Shown one piece after another: positions 44,128 through 52,958 of a stretch of 64,000 nt of DNA (the stretch's first letter is position 1; every line of letters begins with the position of its first letter). Made by a program: the position numbers and the translations under genes. The notes under the pieces were generated by a model, which was given only the letters and a program-made list of their open reading frames with translations, did not search any database and had not been told where the DNA came from. The stretch comes from Pseudonocardia endophytica (GTDB lineage Bacteria > Actinomycetota > Actinomycetes > Mycobacteriales > Pseudonocardiaceae): positions 3,472,001-3,536,000 of the forward strand of contig NZ_SMFZ01000001.1 in the NCBI RefSeq assembly GCF_004339565.1, given 5' to 3'.

Positions 44128-44811
44128 ATGAGGGTGCCGAACGCGGACACGTGGGTGGTGGTCCCCGTCTACAACGAGGGGACCGTCGTCGCCGACGTGA
44201 TCGACGAGATCGTCGTGCGCTTCCCGAACGTCGTCTGCGTCGACGACGGCAGCCGGGACGACTCGGCGGAGCGGATCGCGGGCACCTCGGCCCACCTCGT
44301 GCGCCACCCGATCAACCTCGGCCAGGGCGCGTCGTTGCAGACCGGGATCGACTACGCGCTCCGCCGCGGCGCCGCGTACCTCGTGACGTTCGACGCGGAC
44401 GGCCAGCACTCCGTCGCCGACGCGGAGCGCATGGTCGAGATCGCCAGGGGCGGCGACGTCGACGTCGTGCTCGGCTCCCGTTTCCTGGAGTCCGACGAGG
44501 ACATCCCGGCCCTGAAGAAGCTCGTGCTGCGCACGGTCGCGGCGCTGTCCCCGTCGAGCCGGAAGCTGAAGCTGACCGACGCGCACAACGGTCTGCGCGT
44601 GCTCACCCGTCGCACCGCGGAGGACCTGCGGATCAGCATGAACGGGATGGCGCACGCGTCGGAGATCGTGGCGTCGCTGGCGCGCGGGAGCCTGCGCGTG
44701 CGCGAGGTGCCGGTGACGATCCGCTACACCGACTACTCGCGGGCCAAGGGCCAGTCCCTGTTCAACGGGGTCAACATCCTCTTCGACCTGTCCGTGCGGG
44801 GCCAGAAATGA
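44128..44811 (+). CDS. GT2 glycosyltransferase, dolichol/polyprenyl-phosphate sugar synthase type
   Basis: This 227-residue soluble GT-A enzyme starts ADTWVVVPVYNEGTVVADVIDEI. VDDGSRDDSAERI, HPINLGQGASLQTGIDYAL, the metal site TFDADGQH and LGSRFLESDEDIP follow. This is the DPM1/polyprenyl-phosphate hexose synthase layout without membrane anchors. The overlapping DUF2304 membrane protein supplies the anchor in many such pairs. The pair should make a polyprenyl-phosphate sugar for a GT-C enzyme nearby (at 40525 or 45577). ATG 44128 has AAAGGG upstream; GTG 44134 is possible. Confidence 0.88.
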   Translation: MRVPNADTWVVVPVYNEGTVVADVIDEIVVRFPNVVCVDDGSRDDSAERIAGTSAHLVRHPINLGQGASLQTGIDYALRRGAAYLVTFDADGQHSVADAERMVEIARGGDVDVVLGSRFLESDEDIPALKKLVLRTVAALSPSSRKLKLTDAHNGLRVLTRRTAEDLRISMNGMAHASEIVASLARGSLRVREVPVTIRYTDYSRAKGQSLFNGVNILFDLSVRGQK

Positions 44812-45326
44812 TGGTCCGGGAGGGCGCCACCGTGATGCTGCAGATCGTCCTGGTGCTGGCGGCGCTGGGCGCGTTGTTCTACTTCGTCCGCAGCGGGCAG
44901 AACGTCGGCGTGCGGGCCAGCAAGCGCCTCGCGTTCGCCGGCTTCGTGCTGCTCAACATCTACGCCGTGCTCCGGCCGAACGACGTCACGTGGGTGGCCC
45001 GCCAGCTCGGCATCGGCCGCGGCACCGACCTCGTCGTCTACCTGCTGGTCGTCGCGTTCGTGTTCGGGATGCTGAACACCTACCTGCGCGACCGGGAGAT
45101 CAGTCAGCACCTGACGAACCTGGCCCGCCAGCTGGCCATCCGGGACGCCGAGCTCGCCCGCCGCGAGGACGAGCTGGCCGAGCGGCTCCGCGCGGTCTCC
45201 GGCGTCGAGACGAACGGGACGCACCCGACACCTTCCCGGCCCGCCGACAACGGTGCCGACAACGGTGCGACCGGCCGGGTGGACCGTGCGACCGACACCG
45301 ACGACGTATCGGCCGACGCGCGCTGA
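44808..45326 (+). CDS. DUF2304 membrane protein, partner of the GT2 enzyme
   Basis: This protein of up to 172 residues has three membrane helices in the first ~95 residues (MLQIVLVLAALGALFYFV, RLAFAGFVLLNIYAVL, LVVYLLVVAFVFGML). A helical, charged region (LTNLARQLAIRDAELARRE) and a disordered tail follow. This is the DUF2304 pattern, usually coupled to a polyprenyl-phosphate sugar synthase. ATG 44808 overlaps the GT2 stop (ATGA). A GTG at 44832 with GGGAGG ahead could be the real start. Confidence 0.8.
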   Translation: MMVREGATVMLQIVLVLAALGALFYFVRSGQNVGVRASKRLAFAGFVLLNIYAVLRPNDVTWVARQLGIGRGTDLVVYLLVVAFVFGMLNTYLRDREISQHLTNLARQLAIRDAELARREDELAERLRAVSGVETNGTHPTPSRPADNGADNGATGRVDRATDTDDVSADAR

Positions 45327-45367
45327 CCTGCGCACGGAGACGGACGATCCGCTCGGCGGGCGGCGAC

Positions 45368-45401
45368 CGGACGAGCGTTAGGACCAACCTCCGCTCGTCC
45401 G
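45368..45401. terminator. 10-bp stem hairpin after the DUF2304 gene
   Basis: CGGACGAGCG (45368-45377) pairs perfectly with CGCTCGTCCG (45392-45401) around 14 bases. It lies 42 bases past the DUF2304 stop and ahead of the next promoter, so it probably ends that transcript. The other bases between 45327 and 45473 show nothing else. Confidence 0.55.
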
Positions 45402-45473
45402 AACAGACGAACCGGTCACCGTCGCCGGCGCCTGCGGAGCGATGGCAACCGCGGCGGTCCGGCGCTGCGGCGC

Positions 45474-45479
45474 TACCGT
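45474..45479 (+). promoter_or_regulatory. Probable -10 element for the leader ORF and DUF6541-like paralogue 3
   Basis: TACCGT lies 42 bases before ATG 45521. The predicted leader carries the strong ribosome-binding site GGAGGAGG ahead of the short ORF. Confidence 0.4.
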
Positions 45480-45520
45480 GTCGCTTCCGTGGGTACGGCA
45501 CCGGAGCCGGAGGAGGTCGG

Positions 45521-45580
45521 ATGCAGCGCGACCTCCTGAGCCGTGCACACGGCCGTTCTGCAGGACGGCGTCGCCCGTGA
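45521..45580 (+). CDS. 19-residue leader peptide ORF overlapping the DUF6541-like gene
   Basis: ATG 45521 follows a strong GGAGGAGG site and reads MQRDLLSRAHGRSAGRRRP, an Arg-rich peptide. Its TGA at 45578-45580 overlaps GTG 45577 of the membrane protein gene (GTGA). That gene has no good site of its own, so ribosomes finishing the leader may reinitiate on it. This is either translational coupling or a small regulatory leader. Confidence 0.5.
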   Translation: MQRDLLSRAHGRSAGRRRP

Positions 45581-47604
45581 CGTGGGCCGCCGCCGTTCCG
45601 GCTGCGCTGGTCGCGGCCGCGTGGTGCGTCCTGCCGGGCGCGCTGGTCGCCCGCGCGTGCGGGTGGCGCGGGATCGCGTGCTGGGGCTCCGCACCGTTGG
45701 TCTCGATCGCCCTGATCGCGACGACCGCCGTCGTCGCCGGGCGCATCGGCGTCGGATGGGGTGCGTGGCCGGCCGTGGCAGCGGCCGTGCTGTGCGCGGT
45801 CGTCGCGCTCGCCGTCCGGACCGGTCTGCGACGGGTGCGTCGCACCTCCCCGTCGACCGATCGGCCCCGGTGGTCGTTCCGCCTCCGCGGCGGCCCCGAC
45901 GGTGATCTCGCCGGAGCGGCGCTCGCCGCCGGGATGGTCGTCACGGTCGCGATCTGCTGGCTGACCGCCGTCCTCGGCTTCGGCCGGATCGACGCGATCT
46001 CGGCGACCTACGACGCCGTCCACCACTACAGCGCTGTCGCGCGGATCATGGCGACCGGCGACGCGTCGTCACTCACCCTCGGCGAGCTGACCAGTCCCGG
46101 GCACCCGGTCGCCTACCCGGCGGCGTGGCACGACGTGGTCGCGCTGGTCGGGCTCACGTCGGGGGCCTCGATCCCGGTCGCGTCCAACGTCGTCGCGCTC
46201 GTGGTGGCGGCCGTCGTCTGGCCGTTGTCGTGTGTGCTGCTGGTCCGCCAGACCGCCGGACGCCGGGCCGGCGCGTTCCTGGTCGCGCCCGTCCTGGCCA
46301 CGGCGTTCACGGCGATGCCGTGGATGGTGATGACCTGGGGCGTGCTGTGGCCGAACCTGCTCGGCGTGGCCCTGCTGCCCGCCGGGCTGGCCGCCGTCGT
46401 CGGGGTTCTCGGGCTCGCACGCGACAGCGCGCTCGGCCGCGGGTCGGCGCTCCTGCTCGGCGCGATCGCCGTTGCGGGGCTCGGGCTCGCCCAGCCCAAC
46501 GCGCTCGTCGGGCTGCTGGTCCTGGGACTCTCACCGCTGGTCGTGGCCGCCGTGCTGACCGCCGTCCGTCGGGCCCGCACCCGACGATGGGTGACGGCGG
46601 TCGCGGCGCCCGTCGGTGCGCTCGCCGTGGTGCTGGGCGTGGTGTGGCTGCTGGCGTGGTCGCCGTTCCTCGCGGCCGTCCGCTCCTTCGACTGGCCGGC
46701 GACGATGGGCCGGCTCGAGGCCGTGCGCGGCGTGCTGCTGAACGGCATGAACCAGCGGCCCGACCTGTGGGCCGTATCGGTGCTCGTCGTGATCGGTGCG
46801 GTGTTCGCGCTGCGCAGCCCGCGCACCGCGTGGCTCGTGCCGGCGCACGCGACGTCGGCGTTCCTGTACGTGCTGGCCGCCTCGCGCGAGGACGCGCTGA
46901 CCGCGGCGCTGACCGGTGCCTGGTACAACGACTCGTACCGTCTGGCCGCGATGGTGCCGGTCACCGGCGTGGCGCTGGCGTCGCTCGGCGTGGTCGAGAC
47001 GGTCCGGCTGCTCCTGCGGGCCGCGAACGCGCTGCCCGGCGTGGACCTTCCGCCAGAACGCCGCCGGTTGCTCGCGCTGCCCGCCGTCGCCGTCGCGGCC
47101 GTCGCGCTCGTGCTGGCCTCGGACGGCTTCCGGGTCGGGGTGCACGCGATCGCGGTGGCCGGCACGTACCAGCGGGACGAGTCGACGATGCTCTCGCCGG
47201 GGCAGCGGGAGTTCCTCGACGAGGTCGGCCGCGAGGTACCCGTGGACGACGTGGTCGCGGAGAACCCGTGGACCGGCAACGCCCTGCTCTACCCGCTCAC
47301 CGGTCGTCAGGTGACGTTCCCGCACCTGTCCGGCAGCTGGACACCTGACCAGGAGGTGGTCCGCCAACGGCTGCGCGACGCGGCCACCGATCCGACCGTG
47401 TGCCCGGCCGTCCGCGCCGCGGGCGTCACGTACGCGATCGACGCGCCGGTGACGTTCTGGCCGTGGGACGAGCGGTCCGGGACGTACCCCGGGCTGACCG
47501 GCCTCGACCGCGCACCGGGCTTCGAGCCGGTCGTCTCCGGTGGCGGAAGCACGCTGTACCGGATCACTGCCTGCGGCGAGGACGGCGGCAGTGCGGCCGG
47601 CTGA
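45577..47604 (+). CDS. Polytopic membrane protein, DUF6541-like, GT-C-like (paralogue 3)
   Basis: This 675-residue paralogue of the proteins at 18299 and 20393 shares their motifs: TYDAVHHYSAVARI with D146, YPAAWHD, LWPNLLGVALLP, WYNDSYRLAAMVPVTG, NPWTGNALLYPLTGR and FPHLSGSWTPD. It has about 14 membrane helices and a C-terminal extracytoplasmic domain. GTG 45577 aligns with the start of paralogue 1 (TWAAAV versus SWPAAV). It lies between a polyprenyl-phosphate sugar synthase pair and a GalE-like epimerase, which supports a lipid-linked-sugar transferase role (inference). Confidence 0.8.
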   Translation: MTWAAAVPAALVAAAWCVLPGALVARACGWRGIACWGSAPLVSIALIATTAVVAGRIGVGWGAWPAVAAAVLCAVVALAVRTGLRRVRRTSPSTDRPRWSFRLRGGPDGDLAGAALAAGMVVTVAICWLTAVLGFGRIDAISATYDAVHHYSAVARIMATGDASSLTLGELTSPGHPVAYPAAWHDVVALVGLTSGASIPVASNVVALVVAAVVWPLSCVLLVRQTAGRRAGAFLVAPVLATAFTAMPWMVMTWGVLWPNLLGVALLPAGLAAVVGVLGLARDSALGRGSALLLGAIAVAGLGLAQPNALVGLLVLGLSPLVVAAVLTAVRRARTRRWVTAVAAPVGALAVVLGVVWLLAWSPFLAAVRSFDWPATMGRLEAVRGVLLNGMNQRPDLWAVSVLVVIGAVFALRSPRTAWLVPAHATSAFLYVLAASREDALTAALTGAWYNDSYRLAAMVPVTGVALASLGVVETVRLLLRAANALPGVDLPPERRRLLALPAVAVAAVALVLASDGFRVGVHAIAVAGTYQRDESTMLSPGQREFLDEVGREVPVDDVVAENPWTGNALLYPLTGRQVTFPHLSGSWTPDQEVVRQRLRDAATDPTVCPAVRAAGVTYAIDAPVTFWPWDERSGTYPGLTGLDRAPGFEPVVSGGGSTLYRITACGEDGGSAAG

Positions 47605-47617
47605 TCACCCCGGCCGA

Positions 47618-47623
47618 TAACCT
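47618..47623 (+). promoter_or_regulatory. Probable -10 element for the GalE-like gene
   Basis: TAACCT precedes ATG 47632 by 8 bases and ATG 47644 by 20, so the epimerase gene probably has its own promoter with a leader of 2 or 14 bases. Confidence 0.45.
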
Positions 47624-47643
47624 GTCCGCATATGGGAGAACGC

Positions 47644-48642
47644 ATGCGGACACTCGTGACCGGCGGTGCCGGGTTCATCGGTTCGACGCTGGTGGACGCG
47701 CTGCTCGACCGTGGTGACGAGATCCTGGTCGTCGACGACCTGTCCGCCGGCCGTCGGGAGAACCTGCCCGCCGGGGTCGAGCTCGCGGAGTGTGACATCC
47801 GGGACGCCGCGCGGACGCGGACGCTGGTCCGGGACTTCGCGCCGGACGCCGTGCACCACCTCGCGGCGCAGATCGACGTCCGCACCTCGATGGCCGACCC
47901 GGCGCACGACGCGTCGGTGAACGTGCTGGGGACGCTGTCCGTGCTCGAGGCCGCGCGGGAGGCGTCCGTCGGCGCCGTCGTCGTCTGTTCGACGGGTGGG
48001 GCGATCTACGGCGAGGACGCGCCGCTGCCGACGGGCGAGGCGCAGCCCCCGGCCCCGGAGTCGCCGTATGGCCTGTCCAAGCTCGCCGCGGAGCGCTACA
48101 CGGCGTTCTACGTCCGCGCGCACGGGCTCCCGGCCGTCGTGCTGCGGTTCGCCAACGTGTACGGGCCGCGCCAGCACCCGTCCGGCGGCGCGGGTGTCGT
48201 GTCCCTGTTCTGTGACGCGGCCCGGTCCGGTGCCCGCCCGACGGTCTTCGGTGACGGCGGGCAGACCCGGGACTTCCTCTACGTCGGCGACGTCGCCCGC
48301 GCCGCCCGGCGGGCCGCCGACGGGCTGCGCTCCCGGGAGGTGGCGCCCGGCGAGGTGCTGAACATCGGCACCGGCACCGAGGTCACGATCACCGAGCTGG
48401 CCGCGACGGTCGGCCGGGTCGCCGGGCTGGACGCGGACGCGTTCGCACCGCACCACGAGCCGGCCCGGCCGGGCGAGCTGCGCCGCAGCTGCCTGGACCC
48501 GTCCCGCGCCACGTCCGTGCTCGGTCTCCCCGCGCCGACGCCGCTCGCCGACGGCCTGGCCGCCACCTGGGCCTGGCACACCGGTCCCGGCCCGGCTCAC
48601 GACGGAGACCGGGTGTCGACGATTCGCACACACGGTGGCTGA
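47644..48642 (+). CDS. NAD-dependent sugar epimerase, UDP-glucose 4-epimerase type
   Basis: This 332-residue extended SDR enzyme has TLVTGGAGFIGSTLVDALL at the N-terminus, HHLAAQIDVRTSM, and STGGAIYGE with SPYGLSKLAAERY (YxxxK). RFANVYGPRQHPSGGAGVVSLF and FGDGGQTRDFLYVGDVA follow. This is the pattern of actinobacterial GalE-like epimerases, which could supply UDP-galactose to Glf. Start ATG 47644 has GGGAGAA upstream; ATG 47632 is an alternative four codons earlier. Epimerase rather than dehydratase activity is inferred from the motif set. Confidence 0.85.
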   Translation: MRTLVTGGAGFIGSTLVDALLDRGDEILVVDDLSAGRRENLPAGVELAECDIRDAARTRTLVRDFAPDAVHHLAAQIDVRTSMADPAHDASVNVLGTLSVLEAAREASVGAVVVCSTGGAIYGEDAPLPTGEAQPPAPESPYGLSKLAAERYTAFYVRAHGLPAVVLRFANVYGPRQHPSGGAGVVSLFCDAARSGARPTVFGDGGQTRDFLYVGDVARAARRAADGLRSREVAPGEVLNIGTGTEVTITELAATVGRVAGLDADAFAPHHEPARPGELRRSCLDPSRATSVLGLPAPTPLADGLAATWAWHTGPGPAHDGDRVSTIRTHGG

Positions 48643-48727
48643 CTCGCCACGCCGCGTGAGATGATCGCATTCGCCGTAAACGATTCCTCCTGACGGAGGC
48701 CGGGCGGACGTAGTCGGGGTGGGCGTG

Positions 48728-49540
48728 ATGACGGATCGACCGAGCTGGGCACCCGAGCAGATCGACATGGAACGGCCGAGCGTCGCCCGTGTGTACGACT
48801 ACTACCTGGGTGGTTCGCACAACTTCGATTCCGACCGCGAGTTCGCCGCCGAGGTCCTCCGTGTCCTGCCGGAGATGAGCCGCGTGGCCCAGGACAATCG
48901 TGCCTTCCTGCGCCGCGCCGTCCGGTTCGCGTGCCACTCGGGTGTCGACCAGTTCATCGACCTGGGCTCCGGGATCCCGACGGTGGGGAACGTGCACGAG
49001 GTGGCGGGCTCGATCCTGCCGCGCGCCACGGTGGTCTACGTCGACCACGACCCGGTCGCGGTCGCGCACAGCCGCGAGATCCTCCAGGACGAACCGGACG
49101 CCGTCGCGCTGTCCGGCGACCTGACCGCCCCCGGCGAGGTGCTCGACGACCCGGTCCTGCGGTCCCGCATCGACTTCTCCCGTCCGGTCTGCATCCTGTT
49201 CGTGTCGGTCCTGCACTTCGTCGGCGACGAGTGGGACCCGGCCGGTGTCGTGGCCGGGTTCGCCGGACCGACGGTGCCCGGCAGCCTCGTCGCGCTCAGC
49301 CATGCGAGCACGGACGGTGGCCGGGCCGCCGTCGACGCGCAGGCCGTCTACAACCGGGACCGCTCACCCAACCCGATGCGGATGCGGACCCGCGCCGAGA
49401 TCGAGGCGCTGTTCGGGACGTTGGAGCTCGTCGAGCCGGGCGTCGTGCGGATCCCGCTCTGGCGCCCGGACACCGATGCGGCCAGCACCGACGACGTCGA
49501 CCGGTATCCGGGATACGCCGGGGTGGCCCGTCGCCGATGA
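48728..49540 (+). CDS. S-adenosyl methyltransferase, DUF574 (PF04672) type
   Basis: This 270-residue protein starts with the DUF574 signature: RPSVARVYDYYLGGSHNFDSDREFA, then NRAFLRRAVRF, IDLGSGIPTVGNVHE, VYVDHDPVAVAHS and LFVSVLHFVGD. The family is abundant in actinomycetes and binds SAM, with unknown substrates. ATG 48728 is chosen; the frame opens at 48719. It overlaps the diguanylate-cyclase/phosphodiesterase gene by four bases, so the two are co-translated. Confidence 0.9.
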   Translation: MTDRPSWAPEQIDMERPSVARVYDYYLGGSHNFDSDREFAAEVLRVLPEMSRVAQDNRAFLRRAVRFACHSGVDQFIDLGSGIPTVGNVHEVAGSILPRATVVYVDHDPVAVAHSREILQDEPDAVALSGDLTAPGEVLDDPVLRSRIDFSRPVCILFVSVLHFVGDEWDPAGVVAGFAGPTVPGSLVALSHASTDGGRAAVDAQAVYNRDRSPNPMRMRTRAEIEALFGTLELVEPGVVRIPLWRPDTDAASTDDVDRYPGYAGVARRR

Positions 49541-51642
49541 CCCACGACTCCGCGTCACCCGCCGCAGGCGAGCCGGTCGCCACGGCCCGGATGCCGGCCG
49601 ACGGGCCGCTGGTCGACGACTGGACCGCCGCCCTGCACGCCACCAGCTTCGTCTCGATGACCGGCATGCATCGGGGCGAGTACCTGAGCCGGCTGGTCCA
49701 CCGGGTGCACCGGCTGATGACCGACACCGCGTTCGACCGCGCCGGGGCGCTGCGGATCGGTGGGGACCTCGTCGCCGCGCACTACACCGACCCGACGTCG
49801 CTCGACCGCAGCCTGCGCGTGCTCACCACGCATCTCACCCCGGCGACGTCGAGCCCGGCGCAGGTCCAGCGGATGGGCGCGCTGCTCGCCGGGATCGCGG
49901 CCGGCTACGCCCAGGCCCTGCAGGACCGGACCCGCGCCGAACAGGAGCGGATCAGCCGGTCCACGTTCGCCGCACGCGCCGCGGCCGAGGAGGCCCGCTG
50001 GGCCAGCGAGGCCCGTTTCGGCGCGGTCTTCGCGAACACGCTCACCGGGATCGGCATCGCCGACGTCGAGGGCCGGATCGTCGAGGTCAACGGCGCGCTG
50101 TGCGACATCTTCGGGTTCCAGGCCGAGGACTTCGTCGGCCAGTCGGTGTTCGCCTTCATCCACGACGACGACGAGCCCGGCACCTGGGACCAGGTCAAGG
50201 CGATGGCGAACGGGGAGCTCGACCATCTGCGCATGCGGAAGTCCTACGCCGGCAAGGACGGGCAGCAGATCTGGACCGACCTCGTGCTGTCGCTCGTCCG
50301 CGACCAGCAGGACGAACCCCGGTTCCTCGTGGCCATGGTCGCCGACATCAGCGAGGAGCACCAGCTCCAGACCCGGCTGCGGTACCAGGCCGAGCACGAC
50401 GCCCTCACCGGGCTGCCCAACCGGAGCCGGTTCCTCCGCGAGCTCGGGCAGTCGCTCGGCACGCCCGGCGGCCCGCGGATCGGCGTGTGCTACCTCGACA
50501 TCGACGGGTTCAAGGCGGTCAACGACACGTTCGGCCACCACGCGGGCGACGAGCTCCTCCGCGTGGTCGCCGGCCGCCTGAGCGCGCTGCTCGACCCGGA
50601 GCGTGACCTCGTCGCGCGCCTGTCCGGCGACGAGTTCGCCGTGCTGGTGCGGGCCGACCCGGCCCGGGTACGCGACGTCGCGCAGGCCGCCGTCGAGGCC
50701 GTCCGTCGTCCGGTCGTCATCCTCGGACACGAGATCCGGGTCTCGGTCAGCATCGGCGTGGTCGACCGCGTCGGAGGTGACTTCGATCCGGTCGCGCTGC
50801 TCAAGGCGGCCGACTCGACGCTGTACTGGGCCAAGAACGAGGGCCGCGACCGGTACGTCCTGCACGACCCGGTCCGCTACCGGTCCGACCTGCAACGCTC
50901 GGACGTCGCCGCACAGCTGCCGGCCGCGGTCGACAGGGGCGAGTTGGTCGTCGACTTCCAACCCCTGGTCCGGCTCCACGACCACGCTCTCGTCGGCGCC
51001 GAGGCTCTCGTGCGGTGGAACCGGCCCGACGGCCGGCGTCTCGGCCCCGACCACTTCATCGCCCTCGCCGAACGGACCGGCTCCATCGTCGCCCTCGGCG
51101 CCGAGGTCCTCCGGCAGTCGTGCGTCCAGGCCCGCGTCTGGGCCGACGCCCATCCCGGCAGCCCGTTCCTGCTCAGCGTCAACATCGCCGCCCGCCAGCT
51201 CGCCGAGCCCGGCATCGTCGACACGATCTCCGGAATCCTCGAGCAGACACGCTGGCCGGCCGAGCGCCTCCAGCTCGAGCTCACCGAACGCGACGTCATG
51301 GTCCCCGACGGCGGCGCGTCCGCGATGCTCCGCCGGCTCGCGGCCATGGGTGTCACCATCGTCATCGACGACTTCGGGACCGGATACTCGAACCTCGCCT
51401 ACCTGCACCGGCTGCCGGTGCACGGCCTCAAGCTGGCCGGGCCGTTCGTCACCGACGCCCCCGCCGACAACGCCGCACTGCTCGGCGCCGTCGTCACCCT
51501 CGCTCACTCGCTGCACCTGACCGTCACGGCGGAGTCGGTCGAGACCGCCGGTCAGGCCGCCCAACTGGGCGAGCTCGGCTGTGACGTCGCCCAGGGCTGG
51601 TACTTCGGGATGCCAGGGCGCATCGACCTGATCCAGCCGTGA
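49537..51642 (+). CDS. PAS-GGDEF-EAL cyclic-di-GMP signalling protein
   Basis: This 701-residue cytoplasmic protein has an N-terminal helical domain (1-~160), a PAS domain (~165-285; ARFGAVFANTLTGIGIADVEGRIVEVNGALCDIFGF) and a GGDEF domain (~290-445). The cyclase motif reads RLSGDEF (SGDEF variant), with YLDIDGFKAVNDTFGH upstream. An EAL domain (~455-701) has GAEALVRWNRPDG, SVNIAARQL, LELTERDVMV, DDFGTGYSNLAYL, LKLAGPFV and AESVE. Both active sites look complete enough for function. No membrane segment is seen; the PAS domain is the likely sensor. It is co-translated with the DUF574 methyltransferase. Confidence 0.92.
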   Translation: MTHDSASPAAGEPVATARMPADGPLVDDWTAALHATSFVSMTGMHRGEYLSRLVHRVHRLMTDTAFDRAGALRIGGDLVAAHYTDPTSLDRSLRVLTTHLTPATSSPAQVQRMGALLAGIAAGYAQALQDRTRAEQERISRSTFAARAAAEEARWASEARFGAVFANTLTGIGIADVEGRIVEVNGALCDIFGFQAEDFVGQSVFAFIHDDDEPGTWDQVKAMANGELDHLRMRKSYAGKDGQQIWTDLVLSLVRDQQDEPRFLVAMVADISEEHQLQTRLRYQAEHDALTGLPNRSRFLRELGQSLGTPGGPRIGVCYLDIDGFKAVNDTFGHHAGDELLRVVAGRLSALLDPERDLVARLSGDEFAVLVRADPARVRDVAQAAVEAVRRPVVILGHEIRVSVSIGVVDRVGGDFDPVALLKAADSTLYWAKNEGRDRYVLHDPVRYRSDLQRSDVAAQLPAAVDRGELVVDFQPLVRLHDHALVGAEALVRWNRPDGRRLGPDHFIALAERTGSIVALGAEVLRQSCVQARVWADAHPGSPFLLSVNIAARQLAEPGIVDTISGILEQTRWPAERLQLELTERDVMVPDGGASAMLRRLAAMGVTIVIDDFGTGYSNLAYLHRLPVHGLKLAGPFVTDAPADNAALLGAVVTLAHSLHLTVTAESVETAGQAAQLGELGCDVAQGWYFGMPGRIDLIQP

Positions 51643-51663
51643 GGTCGGGGCCGCCGGCGCGGG

Positions 51664-52953
51664 TCAGCCGGGGACGACCTCGTCCTGCACCGCCTGCAGG
51701 GCCGCGCGGAGTGCGACGAGGCCCTCCGCGGCCTCGTCGGCGGTGAGCGTCATCGGCGGCGCGAGCCGCAGCACGTTGCCGTAGAGGCCGCCCTTGCCGA
51801 CCAGAACGCCGTTCTCGCGGGCCAGCTCCAACGCCCGCGCCGCGGCCGCCGCGTCCGGCTCCCCGCCCGGCCCGACCAGCTCGACGCCGATCATCAGGCC
51901 CTTGCCGCGCACGTCGCCGACGACCGGCAGGTCCAGCGCCCGGAGACCGTCCAGCAGCTCCGCACCGCGCGCCGCGCAGTTCGCCTGCAGATCGTGGTCG
52001 GACAGGTACTGCAGGGTCGCCAGCGCACCGGACGTCGAGACCGGGTTGCCACCGAACGTCGAGATCGAGTTCGCCTGCAGGCAGTCCATCAGCTCGGCGC
52101 GCGCGACGACACCGCCGATCGTCAGCCCGTTGCCGAGACCCTTGGCGAACGTCATCGCGTCCGGCGTGACGCCGTGCGCCTGGATGCCCCAGAAGTGCTC
52201 GCCGGTGCGGCCCCAGCCGGTCTGCACCTCGTCGGAGATCAGCAGGATCCCGCGCGAGCTGAGCTCCTTCTGGAACGCGGCGAACAGCCCGTCCGGCGGC
52301 ACGTTGAAGCCGCCGACGCCCTGGATCGGCTCGGCGATCAGGCACGCGACGTCACCGGACGTGCCGGTGTCCAGCACGTCGACGAGGTCCTCGACGCAGG
52401 CCTGGACGTAGTCGGCGTCGGACAGGTTCCGGAACGGTCCGCGGTAGCGGTAGCCGCCGTGCACGTAGTGCACCTGAACCGGGGACAGCGCGCTGGCCGA
52501 CCAGCTGCGGTTGCCGGTGATGCCCATCGTGGCGAACGCGCGGCCGTGGTAGCTGTTGCGCAGCGCCAGCACCTGCGAGCTGCGCCGGTACTCGGTGGCC
52601 AGCAGCAGCGCGGCCTCGTTCGCCTCGGTGCCCGAGCACGTGAAGAACACCTTCGCGTCCGGGATGCCGGACAGCGACGCGATCCGCTCGGCCAGCTCGA
52701 CCTGCTTGCGGATCAGGTACAGCGTGGAGCTGTGCAGCACGCCGGTGTCCAGCTGGGCGCGGATCGCGTCGGAGATCTCCGGGATGTCGTAGCCGACGCC
52801 GTTCGTCAGGATCCCGGCGAACAGGTCCAGGTAGGTGCGTCCGTCGGACGCCGTGACCCGGCGCCCGGACGCCGACACGAACTCGAGCGGCTCGTCGTAG
52901 TAGAGCGCGAGCCAGGACGGGAGGACGGCGCGATGACGATCGAGGAGACCCAC
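51664..52953 (-). CDS. Class III PLP-dependent aminotransferase
   Basis: This 429-residue enzyme belongs to the AGXT2/ornithine-type group. It has VFFTCSGTEANEAALLLA, NSYHGRAFATMG, AEPIQGVGGFNVPP, LISDEVQTGWGRTGEHFWG, the PLP lysine in MTFAKGLGNGLTIGG, and TFGGNPVSTSGALA. It transfers an amino group, possibly from beta-aminoisobutyrate or alanine to a keto acid; the substrate is not fixed. GTG 52953 lies 5 bases after the ubiA stop, so reinitiation from ubiA is likely. Its presence in an arabinose-donor operon is unexplained. Confidence 0.88.
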   Translation of the reverse strand: MGLLDRHRAVLPSWLALYYDEPLEFVSASGRRVTASDGRTYLDLFAGILTNGVGYDIPEISDAIRAQLDTGVLHSSTLYLIRKQVELAERIASLSGIPDAKVFFTCSGTEANEAALLLATEYRRSSQVLALRNSYHGRAFATMGITGNRSWSASALSPVQVHYVHGGYRYRGPFRNLSDADYVQACVEDLVDVLDTGTSGDVACLIAEPIQGVGGFNVPPDGLFAAFQKELSSRGILLISDEVQTGWGRTGEHFWGIQAHGVTPDAMTFAKGLGNGLTIGGVVARAELMDCLQANSISTFGGNPVSTSGALATLQYLSDHDLQANCAARGAELLDGLRALDLPVVGDVRGKGLMIGVELVGPGGEPDAAAAARALELARENGVLVGKGGLYGNVLRLAPPMTLTADEAAEGLVALRAALQAVQDEVVPG

Positions 52954-52958
52954 AACTC

